Assembly: GCA_001929475.1 (NCBI GenBank)
Contig: LXFE01000344.1
Coordinates: forward strand, 1-18,265
From: Neolecta irregularis DAH-3
Lineage: Eukaryota; Ascomycota; Neolectomycetes; Neolectales; Neolectaceae
DNA: 18,265 bases
Direction of reading: 5' to 3'
Below are positions 8,477-18,171 of this stretch, piece by piece. The notes beneath the pieces are model-generated. The model did no database searches and was not told the DNA's origin. It saw only the letters and a list, made by a program, of their open reading frames with translations. The translations under genes and the position numbers were made by a program. The first letter of the stretch is position 1, and every line of letters begins with the position of its first letter.

Positions 8477-10131
8477 ATGGCTTTCTTGGGATTTCCCAGT
8501 GGAGAAAGCATGTTGGGGAATAACTCGGTCGCCATCGCAGTTTCCTTTGTGGTGGTCTTCTATGTCAGCCATATCGTTAAACAACTGGTACCTTGTTGTA
8601 TATGATAAGAGCTGATAAGACGAGTTGCTTCGCGATAAGAGAGCACCGCCTATGGTGTTTCATTGGCTCCCGTGGTTTGGATCAATGGTAGTTTATGGGA
8701 TGGATCCTTATGCCTTCTTCTTAAACAACCAGAAAAAATACGGCGATGTTTATAGCTATGTCATGGGCGGTCGGACTATGACATGTGCCTTGGGAATCAA
8801 AGGGAACGATCTCGTGTTCAACGGAAAACTATCACAGGTTTCTGCAGAAGAAGCATATACAGCATTAACTACGCCCGTTTTCGGGAAAGGTGTTGTTTAC
8901 GATGTTCCGAATCACGTCTTTATGGAACAGAAAAAATTCATAAAATTCAGTCTTACCACAGAGATTTTGCACACATACGTTCCTCTGATAGTTGAGGAGT
9001 TTGAAAAATATGTTTCTCAAAGTGGAAAATTCGGGGTTGTTGGGCAGAAGAGTGGAGTCACGAATTTAATGACGGCGATACCAGAATTGACCATCTTCAC
9101 GGCTGCTCGGAGTCTACAGGGGCAAGAAGTACGAGAGGGGTTTGATGCATCGTTTGCCCGGTTGTACCATGACCTTGATCGAGGATTCACGCCACTCAAC
9201 ATGCTCTTCCCGAACCTACCACTGCCGAGCTATCGAAAGAGAGACCGGGCGCAGCAAAAGATGGCAGAGACGTATTTCGCTATTATCCGGAAGAGGAGAG
9301 AGCAAGGATCACCACCGAGAGATATGATTGACAGTCTGATGAACCAGACGTACAAGGATGGTCGAAGCTTGAGCGATGCGGAGATTGCACATATCATGAT
9401 TGCGCTGCTTATGGCTGGTCAACATACTTCGTCGGCGACAATGTCTTGGACATTATTGCACCTAGGGGAGGATCCGGATATTGTGTAAATCGATGTTTTG
9501 CAAGGGTTCACTGACGCACAGGGAGGAATTGTACCAGGAACAGAAACGAGTGTTGGGAGACGGACCGCTGTCGTATGACAATCTCAAGGATCTGAAGCTG
9601 GCCAACAGTATCATCCGGGAAGTTTTGCGTCTGCATCCGCCGTTACACAGTCTTATGCGCAAAGTGATCTCTCCGATTGAGGTTCCGGATAGCAACATAG
9701 TGATCGCAGCAGGTAGCTATGTGCTGGCCGCGCCGGGTGTTACTGCCATCGATCCGCAGCATTGGGAGCGGCCGCTAGAGTTTCTGCCGAGGCGGTGGGA
9801 AAACACGACCAAGGACATGGAGGAGAGGGCAGACAAGGTGGACTATGGCTTTGGGCTGGTGAGCAAGGGGGCGGCATCGCCGTACCTGCCCTTCGGGGCT
9901 GGGCGGCACCGGTGTGTGGGTGAGCAGTTTGCCTATGTGCGAGTCTTGAGACGCAGATTGGGACTGACGGTGTAGTTGCAGCTGGTAACGCTGGTGGTCA
10001 GCTTTGTGCGTGAGTTCCAGTGGACGCTCGTCGCAGGAGCGCGTATGCCTGCGCCCGACTACACGTCGCTGGTGGCATTGCCACAAGCACAAGAGTCGGT
10101 AATTGTATGGACCCGGCGCTCGGGCGCATGA
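8477..10131 (+). CDS. ERG11: Sterol 14-alpha-demethylase, cytochrome P450 (CYP51/Erg11)
   Basis: Exons 8477-8587, 8625-9484, 9522-9942 and 9982-10131; introns 37, 37 and 39 bp; 513 aa, a normal CYP51 length. It removes the 14-alpha methyl group of lanosterol/eburicol in ergosterol synthesis on the ER membrane and is the azole target. Seen in order: an N-terminal hydrophobic anchor (about residues 17-32), TTPVFGKGVVYDVPN (Tyr at about 129, aligned with Candida Y132), MEQKKF, the I-helix motif AGQHTS (301-306), ExxR as EVLR (357-360) and the haem loop PFGAGRHRCVGE with Cys about 455. The last intron acceptor is placed at TTGCAG (9976-9981) because FAYVR-LVTLVVSFVREF then aligns without a gap; the TGTAG six bases earlier would add two residues. 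GC content rises sharply toward the 3' end. Confidence 0.96.
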
Positions 10132-10280
10132 TCTTGGAGTAGTGTCCGTTGTCATGTGACCTAGATATAATTATAGTAACTGCAGAACGCCCCACCACAA
10201 TAATATCTTTTTGTATACTCCACCAGCGCAGTATACTCCTACATACCCACAGCACGCTCTATTAGCCCGCAACACGACCA

Positions 10281-11738
10281 ATGTCTTCGTCGCTTCAAGT
10301 AATGGAGCTGGAGCAGCGCTATGCCTGTACATGGCTGTTTTGCACGCCTAATGTGCAGGCCACAATTACCATCCTCTGTCTGTAGTCGCTGCCCGTGCCC
10401 GCGGTGCCCATGTGTGGGATCCCGAAGGCCGCAAGTATCTCGACTTTCTCAGCGCATACAGTTCTGTCAACCAGGGCCACTGCCACCCGGCGATCGTCAA
10501 GGCCCTCGTCGACCAGGCGCATACCCTCACCCTCTGCTCCCGCGCCTTCTACTCCGACCAGCTCGGCCCCTTTGCAAAGTTTGTCACTGAATATTTTGGC
10601 TACGAGAGCATGCTCCCGATGAACACCGGTGCCGAAGTCCCGCTCTCCCCCCGCACCCGCTGCTGACTTTCCAGGCTGTCGAGAGCGGCATCAAACTCGC
10701 CAGAAAGTGGGGCTACATGAAAAAAGGCATCCCAGATAACGAGGCCATCGTCTTTTCTTGCACAGACAACTTTCATGGCAGAACCACCAGCATCATTTCC
10801 ATGTCCACAGATCTAGAAGCCCGCACCCATTTTGGCCCATACATGCCTAACGTAGGCCCATACTGCCCCAAAACAGGAAAGTATATCCGCTTCAACCATA
10901 TCGAAGATCTCGAAGAAGCGCTCGAGCATCACGGAAAGAATGTTGCCGCATTCTTGGTTGAACCTATCCAGGGCGAAGCTGGGTATGTCTTTCAACTCTA
11001 TCAAGTCAACCCTGACTGGAATAGAGTAGTAGTACCCGACGACGGATATATGGCCAAAGCGTTCGCCTTGTGCAAAAAGCATAATGTCCTATTTATCGCC
11101 GATGAAATACAAACTGGAATATGCAGAACTGGTAAACTGCTAGCCACTCACTACGACGGCATTAAACCTGACATTGTCCTACTCGGAAAAGCAGTTGCCG
11201 GTGGCTGCTACCCTGTCTCCCTTGTCCTATCCGACAAGCACATTATGGACTGCATCCAACCAGGTGAACGTATATCCACCCCTTTCCCGCCCGCCTTCTT
11301 GCTGCTTATTTCATAGATGGCTCCACCTTTGGTGGGAATCCCCTCGCATGCGCTGTAGCCACGGCCGCTCTCACTGTCGCCAAAGAGGAGAAACTCTCAG
11401 AACGTGCCTTTTCTCTAGGCCAGAAATTCCGCGAGGCCCTTAGAAAGCTCAATTCCCCATTGATCACCGCCATCCGCGGACGCGGCTTGTTAAACGCCAT
11501 AGTCCTCGACGAGAGCAAAACCAACGGACGCACAGCCGTAGATTTCTGTATAGTACTGAAGGAGAAAGGTCTCCTTGCAAAATATACACATGGCAATATC
11601 GTCAGATTGGCACCTCCTATCGTTATTTCAGAGGAAGACTTGTTGGATGGTGTCAAGATTATCGGGGAAGTACTTGAGACTTTGCCTAATATTGAGAAGC
11701 GAAGTAATTCATATCACGCTGGTATTACACAATATTGA
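10281..11738 (+). CDS. CAR2: Ornithine aminotransferase
   Basis: Exons 10281-10326, 10359-10636, 10675-10982, 11025-11269 and 11317-11738; introns 32, 38, 42 and 47 bp; 432 aa, as expected. This PLP class-III aminotransferase converts L-ornithine and 2-oxoglutarate to glutamate semialdehyde and glutamate in arginine catabolism. Motifs: [91 protein letters not shown] (Asp about 237), LLGKAVAGG (catalytic Lys about 266), [15 protein letters not shown] and [11 protein letters not shown]. No mitochondrial presequence is seen, in keeping with cytosolic yeast Car2. Intron 3 (42 bp) has no in-frame stop. The donor of intron 2 is an unusual GTCCCG, but the protein junction GAE-AVESG is exact. The 5' half is GC-rich and the 3' half AT-richer. 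Confidence 0.96.
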
Positions 11739-11870
11739 TCTTGTATAAATTTTGGGAGGCCAAGGGTACGCCGGCTTTTTTTTAAATAATCAAACTAAGC
11801 CATATATAAAACAAGTCCAGTTCTCTCCTAATATGAACTCCGTGACCATATCTTTTCTCGGTAAATTTAT

Positions 11871-14800
11871 TCAACTGTTGAACAAGAATTGCAAATCAGT
11901 AGTTGAAAGGCGATCTATTATTAGTCAAGTGGAAGAGACAAGGATGACATACTCAACGCAGCCTCGTCAGCGTCAATCGTAGAACGAATCATGTTCTCTT
12001 TTTTCATTTGTAACTCGATAATCCGACTTTCAATCGAATTTTCAATTACTAGTCGTGTTATTTTTACGGGACGTGTTTGGCCGATTCGATGGACTCTGTC
12101 GCCGCTTTGCCATTCTACGCTCGGCTGGTCGATTAGTTTGTTCCTTGAGGTATTTGAGAGAATACGTTCCACCAAGGATCCATAATGAATACTTGTGATG
12201 CTTCTGTGAGATTCAGAGCCACGCCGCCTGCTTTCAACGAAACAAGAAATACCTCTACAGTTGGACCCGTCATGAAACTAGAAGTTAGTCTGTTTTTTGT
12301 TATAGCAGGGATTTCACTGATTGATTGAGGCAGCTCGAGCTTGGGGCGTCATATGTCCGTCCAACTTGACTGTTCCAAAACCAGCTCGCCTATTGGTAAG
12401 CCGTACTATCGAGCGATCTAGACATACCGCAATCTCCATTCAATTAATTCCAGAAACGAAGTGAATTGACTAAACACGATGCTTTTAATCATGCTATCCT
12501 TACTCTTCAATTTGTACAATTCCTCAACTAACGCTTCGATTTTCGTCGAACTTCGCCATTTCGACATATCAATACGATTCAAGATCGAGCCCTTTCTATA
12601 ATTCTCCTCGTCGAGTACATCTAATGCCGGAGCAGTCAAATCAATATTCAACGGCACGTGGCAAATCGGACAATCAGGATGCGCGGTGAAAGCGGCAGCG
12701 GACTCGATGTATTCTTGAATACATAGTCGACAGTAGACATGATGACACCGCGATTCAATTGCATCTTGCGCTTCGTCGTCGCAGATTTTGCAGACAAGAG
12801 TGTTTTTACCGAGGCCCAGATGTCTTTTTAATACAAGATCTGGATGATCTGCCATTTGACGCATTCGAGTGATCAATGTAAATACATTTGCATAATTATT
12901 TAGTAATACGTCGTTATCGACATATGAGTTGAACTTGCGTTTTGATTCCGAGTAGAGGGATTCATAAAGATCTTCTTCTTCCTGAATGGTTGGCAACAGA
13001 TAATACAAAGAGGGAATACCTCGTTGAAAAAATCTCGACGGACTTCGACGACACGTGGAGGGAGACCCAGGTCATCTGCTTTTTGGACTTTGGTACGACG
13101 AAGCATAATATGTTGTAGGAATTTATGGAGTTTATTAAACGCGGTTCGACCTTCGCCTTCCGCTCCAAACCGTTGGATAGGTTTCAATAATTCGACGTTG
13201 AAGAATGAGTTATGGCTGTTTTTTAACCTGTTGATCGAGGATAAGGAAACATACGACATTGAATTATGGCCGCACTGGTTGCAATGTCGTCGATCAGTGA
13301 ATTTCCAGTTTAATGATTTGCACGGACATTTACGACAATAATAATATGACTTTTCGTTAGCTTGAATGATCTTCACAAGTCTTTACCAAAGGATCTGCTT
13401 CCATAAACCTCAGCAGCGAAAACATCTCGCCAATCTGAACTGTCAGATTGTGGTGCCTCATTTCAAGATACCCTATTTTGTAGCGGTGTTCCTGAAAGAC
13501 ATATTTTTCTTGGTGCTTTCAGTGCGAAGCACGCTCGTGCAGTGTTACAGCTTCGATCCTTGACATTATGCGCCTCGTCCAAGATAATCCGAAACCAGTC
13601 CAAAGAATGTAACAAACTCTTCTCCTTGACATTTCCTTCTTTCCTGTTAAATCCTGACGTCTGTTTGCGAAACACTGATTCTAGGACAGCATCTAAAATG
13701 TAAGACGAAAAGAGGGAGAGGAGGGCAAACATACATGTTGTGAGGACAACGTCATATTGGATCAATGCGTCGGCATTCATTTGTCTGTTTGCCCCGTAGA
13801 AAAGAGCAACGCTGAGACCATTATTCGTATGAATTTCGATTTCTTTTTGCCATTGCATGAGAGCAACGGTTGGCGCGATAATTAGATTCGGCTTTCCACG
13901 AGGTTCAGCGAGTAATAAAGCGATGCTATTTCTCCATTAATCATTCCGCACAAGAAATAAAATCCAGATAGTTACCTTTGAATCGTCTTTCCCATTCCCA
14001 TTTCATCCTAGAATATCAGTCGACTGTTTCTCCAGCGTTAATTCGTACCGCTAGAATTCCGCCATGAAATCCGGTGTTTTCTTGGTGTCGGAGCCAATGT
14101 AATCCTTCTCTTTGAAATGGAAGAAGAGACAGTGAGAGACCGGGAGGCTGAGGGTCCTCTTTTATGGCGATTGTGCCTCGCTCTTCAAGGTCTTGCCACA
14201 CTGTTGCAAGTTCTGGGTGATGTACATGTAAGGCTCGCGAAGTTCTCTTCCAGTGTCAGTTTGATGTCTCTACATTTTGGGGTACTTCGTACTAGATAGT
14301 AAGCTCAAAGTAAGCTTGGAGAGGGATACTTGAGATAATTGAGGGCCGGCTCTTCTCGCTCTTCGATTTTCACGTCTAGGAGCAGCAGTAGGAATTTCGG
14401 CCGTATGAATTTGGTCTTGTGCTACTGCTTCATCGTTCTCGTCTTCTAGTTAATATGCGACTGCAGCATTGGATGTACATTCTGATAGCACTGCTTCGGA
14501 TTCTGATGACGGAGGGAGATATTTTACGTCCTCTTCCATGATTGATTCATCTTCACTTTGTTCAGAGTCTGGTATTTCATTCAATGCTTCGTCAAGGTTG
14601 GCCATAGTTTTAGAGACAGAGCCTATTCCCTCTGAAACACTAGTAGCCGGTGTAAAATCTAACGATGCCGCAAGTGTGGCTCGATTATTATCTGATGTGC
14701 CGGCAATTGGTGTCACTTCTTCAATCTTGTGCCGTTTAGATGGAGGAGCGAAGTCCTGTAGCTCGTCTTCGGATTCTTTAAAGGTTGATTCATGATCGCT

Positions 14801-15003
14801 ATCGTCGAAATTCTCTTCACTATCTGGTATCTCCTGTACCAAAGACTCCCCAGTATTGTCACTGGATTCCGTCGCCGCCTTTCTTTTCGCTATATGATTA
14901 TTCCCAGGAGGCGTGCAGTAAGTGAACCTGTATGCCGTTCAGGAGCAGGCTGCTTTGATTTTGATAGCTGGGAGAGTCTAGAGGAGCGTCTTCTGACAGC
15001 CAT
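11871..15003 (-). CDS. RAD16: RAD16: SNF2-family ATPase with RING finger, nucleotide excision repair
   Basis: Fifteen exons (15003-14928, 14889-14479, 14442-14330, 14291-14286, 14246-14049, 14007-13976, 13925-13735, 13692-13472, 13434-13387, 13349-13020, 12981-12428, 12389-12318, 12277-12166, 12124-11953, 11914-11871) give 859 aa. Introns are 36-50 bp. Rad16 is the DNA translocase partner of Rad7 in repair of non-transcribed DNA. In order: acidic N-terminus with PDSE motifs; HHPELATVW; Walker A DEMGMGKT (269-276); DEAH box (381-384); a CRKCPC...CNQC zinc motif (437-458); a C3HC4 RING inserted in the ATPase (606-649, CKIC...CHHVYCRLC...CPIC); DPWWN and HRIGQ helicase motifs; C-terminal LQFLF. 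Exon 4 is a proposed 6-nt micro-exon (Tyr-Glu). The exon 2/3 acceptor (AAG at 14443) is the least certain, since the AG three bases earlier makes a stop. It converges on OAT (132 bp) and is head-to-head with RAD7. Confidence 0.94.
14286..14291 (-). other. RAD16: Candidate 6-nt micro-exon of RAD16
   Basis: TACGAA (codons Tyr-Glu) lies between a 38-bp GT-AG intron (14329-14292) and a 39-bp GT-AG intron (14285-14247). It joins ...QLSQ to [13 protein letters not shown] in frame, giving [17 protein letters not shown]; an ER pair upstream of HHPEL is what I recall for Rad16 homologues. Without it the gap would be one 83-bp intron, far longer than any other here. Running on without splicing meets a TGA at 14258-14256. 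Confidence 0.55.
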
Positions 15004-15179
15004 TATTGTGTCAATTAGTATGGTTCAAGGGCGAATTAGCAAGGTGGCTACTGAATGACGGTGCCGATGCACTTAGAGAGGATCGGAATGGATCGAAGTT
15101 TAATGGAAAAACTCCCAAGGCGCAGGTGGCGTAGTGCTTATCGGACGCTCCTCGTCTGACAGACGTTCAATCAAACACG
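15004..15179. promoter_or_regulatory. Bidirectional RAD16/RAD7 promoter region
   Basis: A 176-bp spacer separates the divergent start codons of RAD16 (15003, minus) and RAD7 (15180, plus). Both leaders and core promoters must lie here. No clear TATA box or known damage-response element is recognised. Sharing one region would allow co-expression of two subunits of the same repair complex, which is inference. Confidence 0.6.
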
Positions 15180-17168
15180 ATGAATCGACATGGGAATATT
15201 CGAGGCAAGTATACGCCATTTCCAGCAGTAAAATATACTGACCTGTCTTTACAGGTCCGAATTCTGCGCTCACAGACTTTCTTGCGGCAACTATCGTCAT
15301 GTTGTCATGGCTGATTCATAGAGCAAAGGAATCAGCGCTGCTGAGATTACACGGAGACATCGAGAACGAGAGCAGGCTGAGGAAGCGGTCGCAGTTAATC
15401 GAAACGATCTAGATATGTTGGAAACTATTCCCGATAATCCGGTTTCCGCAGAACAACCTCAGGAACTAGCAGATTCAGCCGTGACTGCCGGAACGAAACG
15501 AAAACGACAAACTACCAAAGCGGAAAAAAGAAAAAAGAAAAAGAAAGACGAATCAGATGATGAAGAAGATCAAGGACAGTCGGCTGGACGAAGTACTTTT
15601 AGCCATAAAAATCGATCAAAAGACGCAGGCCAAATTCAATTTTGTGCCGAATGTTCCGCCCGCTTTTCTGTCACAAAATTCTCGAAGAAAAATCCTGATG
15701 GAGAGGGTTATCTTTGCAATAAATGCGGAAATCCGGCTGGAAACGCCCCAGATAATGCCAGAGTCCGACGAAAAGCTACAATCACTAGAAAGAAGAAAGT
15801 TGCACAGGCAAAACTGGAAGGGGAAGACTTAATTTCCAAATTACAAGATTTATGCATCAAAGTACACCACATGCACGCTATCTTCCATGCTAATCGGAAG
15901 CTTATCGCAAAATATATCGATGATGTGGAAGCTCTTGGAGAAATTGGTGACGTCAACATGGATAAGGTTCCTTCGAAATGGAAAAGCATGTTCAAGATTT
16001 TAGATATGCCAGATCATTTCAAAAAAGAGGTCACTTAATAATGATACTCTTGGTCTCTTCCTTGATGTTTCGAATACAAAGCTGAATTTGTACGATTGTT
16101 CAAGTAAGCCCTTTCATAGGATTCACATTTACAGAGAAGAAATTGATCCAGATCATTTTATGAGCATCGCTCAATTTTGCCCTAATCTCGATTCCATATC
16201 CTTGAAATACTGTGGCAAAATTACAGATCCTGGTATGTTTAAACGGAATTCATATAAGAAACTCACTTCTAGTCGTAAACTTTTATGCCAGTCACCTCAA
16301 GAACCTTTGTTCAGTTACTTTTAACGGGCCATTTCTAATCACAGTCAACGCCTGGAAATCTGCTTTCGCCACACTCGGGTCAAGGCTTGAAGCTCTAGTA
16401 ATTTCGGATACAACTCGCTTCGATATCCCAACAGCATTAAAACTGGTTGAGTATTGTCCAAACATTCGGAAACTCGGTTTATCTCGACTTACTCAAATGA
16501 ATGATGAAATCGTAAAGGTTCTCGCCAAGTTACCGGGACTGGTTGAACTTGATTTGTCTTGGCCCGGGGATATCGTAACTGATGACTCTATCATCGAATT
16601 ACTCTATCAAAACGGCCCAAGTTTGACGAGTATCAACTTTGATGGCTGTCGAGAACTTACTGAACGGACTCTAAAAACTATCACATCTACGTGTCCCCTG
16701 CTCGCGGAACTTTCTCTCCAACAATGCGATCGGATATCGGACGAGGGTTTCACAGCTGCATTCACAGAAAATGTCGTTCTCGAAGGCCTCATCAATGTCA
16801 ATCTCGAACGTTGTCTAGGAATTAAAGACAACGCAGTTCAGGCTTTAATCCGTCACTCAGCTGGTCATCTTCGAAACCTAAATCTCAATTCCTTGGACCA
16901 GCTTACGAGATGCACTTTTGATGAACTTGCAAGTTCAGTATGTCCTATGCTAGAAGTTTTAGATGTAGGATTCGTAAGAGCGATTGATGATGAAATTTGT
17001 GGCAAGGTTATTAAGGCTTGTCCTACACTGAGTATCTTGAAGGTAAATATATATTTTAATTTCGATTAATGAAAACAGGTCTTTGGATGTTCCCGGATTA
17101 CAGAGACCATTGACTCGGATTTAAGGATGGGCGTGAGGTTGATTGGCAGAGAATCAGATTTTCTTTGA
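15180..17168 (+). CDS. RAD7: RAD7: leucine-rich-repeat nucleotide excision repair protein
   Basis: Eight exons (15180-15204, 15255-15286, 15322-15861, 15901-15966, 16013-16103, 16137-16232, 16273-17042, 17079-17168) give 569 aa, close to the 565 of yeast Rad7. It partners with Rad16 in global-genome repair and is also described in an E3 ligase context. In order: NIRGPNSALTDFLASKGISA (the conserved N-terminus, requiring two GC-AG introns); a basic/acidic linker KRKKKKK-DESDDEED; a zinc motif CAEC...CNKC (Cys 127, 130, 151, 154); LIAKYIDDVEALGEIGDVNM; LYDCS; then leucine-rich repeats of the AMN1/F-box type to the end (VFGCSRITE). Introns are 50, 35, 39, 46, 33, 40 and 36 bp. The 46-bp intron at 15967-16012 has a weak branch site, and the acceptor of the 33-bp intron (16104-16136) is chosen by frame. 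Less certain there than elsewhere. Confidence 0.93.
15205..15254 (+). other. RAD7: GC-AG intron 1 of RAD7
   Basis: The donor is G|GCAAGT, the textbook GC-AG consensus, with acceptor TTTACAG and a CTGAC branch site; 50 bp. Removing it restores NIRGPNSALTDF. Using the GT two bases into GCAAGTATAC shifts the frame to an early stop. Confidence 0.8.
15287..15321 (+). other. RAD7: Probable GC-AG intron 2 of RAD7
   Basis: The donor is GCG|GCAACT and the acceptor TTCATAG; 35 bp. It joins TDFLA to SKGISAAEI. A competing GT donor at 15296 would make a 26-bp intron and insert Ala-Thr-Ile in its place. The GC-AG choice fits both the intron lengths in this window and the conserved spacing. Confidence 0.65.
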
Positions 17169-17370
17169 ATGATCAATATGGTGTATATTTCACAGATGAC
17201 ATATTACTACTCAAGCGCACTGGAGACAGGATTTATCTCCACATATCCCAATCATTCTTACCAATACCTCAGTTTGCATGGGAAAATATTGTATTTTCAC
17301 AGCATGCTCACAGGCTCAAACAGAATGAAGGGAGTTGGATACAAATTGATAAATGTGTATCCTACTACCA

Positions 17371-17463
17371 CTACTGAAACTATGACTACTGGGACTATGA
17401 CTATTGCTATGACTAATGCTGTTGTCTCCTTCTTCCACTTTGTCTCCTACCTGCGCTCAAACG
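17371..17463 (-). repeat. Dispersed repeat, copy C (inverted)
   Basis: Read on the minus strand it runs from GTTTGAGCGCAGGTAGGAG through GCATTAGTCATAGCAAT to a CATAGT/CAGTAG-rich tail. It matches copy B over about 100 bp at perhaps three quarters identity by eye, and shares GCATTAGTCATAGCAAT exactly with copy A. Its plus-strand translation includes TIAMTNAVVSFFHFVSYL, resembling the minus-strand translation of copy B. Confidence 0.6.
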
Positions 17464-17783
17464 TCCGGTTCACCTACGCCCCCATAGTCATCTCCGCCTT
17501 GGCCTCCCTCACAGCCATCTATGGGGCAGCGAGTCGTCACTAACAAGATGACGGCCACTGTCCACCGGATGCTAATTATATACAAGTGCCTAGTGCTTGG
17601 GCTATGTGGCCCTATTCCACTGGGATATGATTGTACCTCTCCTTCACACTATCCATACCTGCTCCAGGAGGGAGTCTCCGTTACAGAAAGATACTGGCGT
17701 TCCCCATTTACTTTTCCAGTTGCCTATTTATCTCTGCTTCTAGGGAGGCTGGTAAACTGCTGTGCAGTCAGACTTGCTAACAA

Positions 17784-17909
17784 GCAAGCAAGTCCAATTC
17801 TGGACTTTGGACTTGCTTGCTGCATATTTCAGGCCTTTGGACTTGCTTGCTTGGACTTACTTGCTATTTAACTTGCAAATTTGGACTTGCTTGTCTGGAC
17901 TTGCTTGAT
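17784..17909. repeat. GGACTTGCTTG hairpin and tandem-like copies
   Basis: A 14-bp perfect inverted repeat (GCAAGCAAGTCCAA at 17784-17797 and its complement at 17807-17820) encloses a 9-nt loop. The right arm is followed by further direct copies of the GGACTTGCTTG core at about 17839, 17853 (one mismatch), 17883 and 17897. Spacing is irregular, so this is not a simple satellite. Confidence 0.75.
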
Positions 17910-17929
17910 AAAGTTTTTACAGTGTGTCC

Positions 17930-18030
17930 ACCCGGCCGCCCGACCCCGCCGGAGACCTCAATCCCCGGCAGGCAGGCCGGCGGGCGGGTCCAAACGTTTC
18001 CGGCAGGCCGGCGGGCAGGTCAACCCGTTT
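17930..18030. repeat. GC-rich duplicated block
   Basis: Two adjacent, imperfect copies of a CCGGCAGGC...GGCCGGCGGGC unit occur at about 17966-17988 and 18000-18020, each followed by a GGTC(C/A)A-like end. They sit between AT-rich sequences and end in a run of eight T. Base composition differs sharply from the surroundings. No coding frame is supported. Confidence 0.55.
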
Positions 18031-18171
18031 TTTTTGACAATTAGGATAGGTGCAATACAATATTCACTAAATAACGAAAATTGCTAGCATAGAATGATTT
18101 CTATCTGGCCATTTCTTTCATTGGTGAAGTATTCTGCACATACAAAATTCGCATCATCCTGATCACGATAT

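Noticed and set aside
14256-14450. Apparent in-frame stops in RAD16 (TAA at about 14448, TGA at 14258-14256) suggesting a pseudogene
   Set aside because: Both fall inside short GT-AG introns. With them removed, all 15 exons keep one frame of 2580 nt and every catalytic motif is intact.
15100-15175. tRNA-like segment between RAD16 and RAD7
   Set aside because: There is no consistent cloverleaf and no proper B box (GGTTCRANTCC); the resemblance was limited to a short TTCAATC.
15296-15321. A 26-bp GT-AG intron in RAD7
   Set aside because: It is shorter than any other intron here and adds three residues not expected between DFLA and SKGIS; the 35-bp GC-AG alternative is preferred, though not proven.
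17169-17871. Open frames downstream of RAD7 (up to 124 codons) as a new gene
   Set aside because: They coincide with repeat copy C and low-complexity Thr/Met triplets; there are no conserved domains and the overlapping frames compete.
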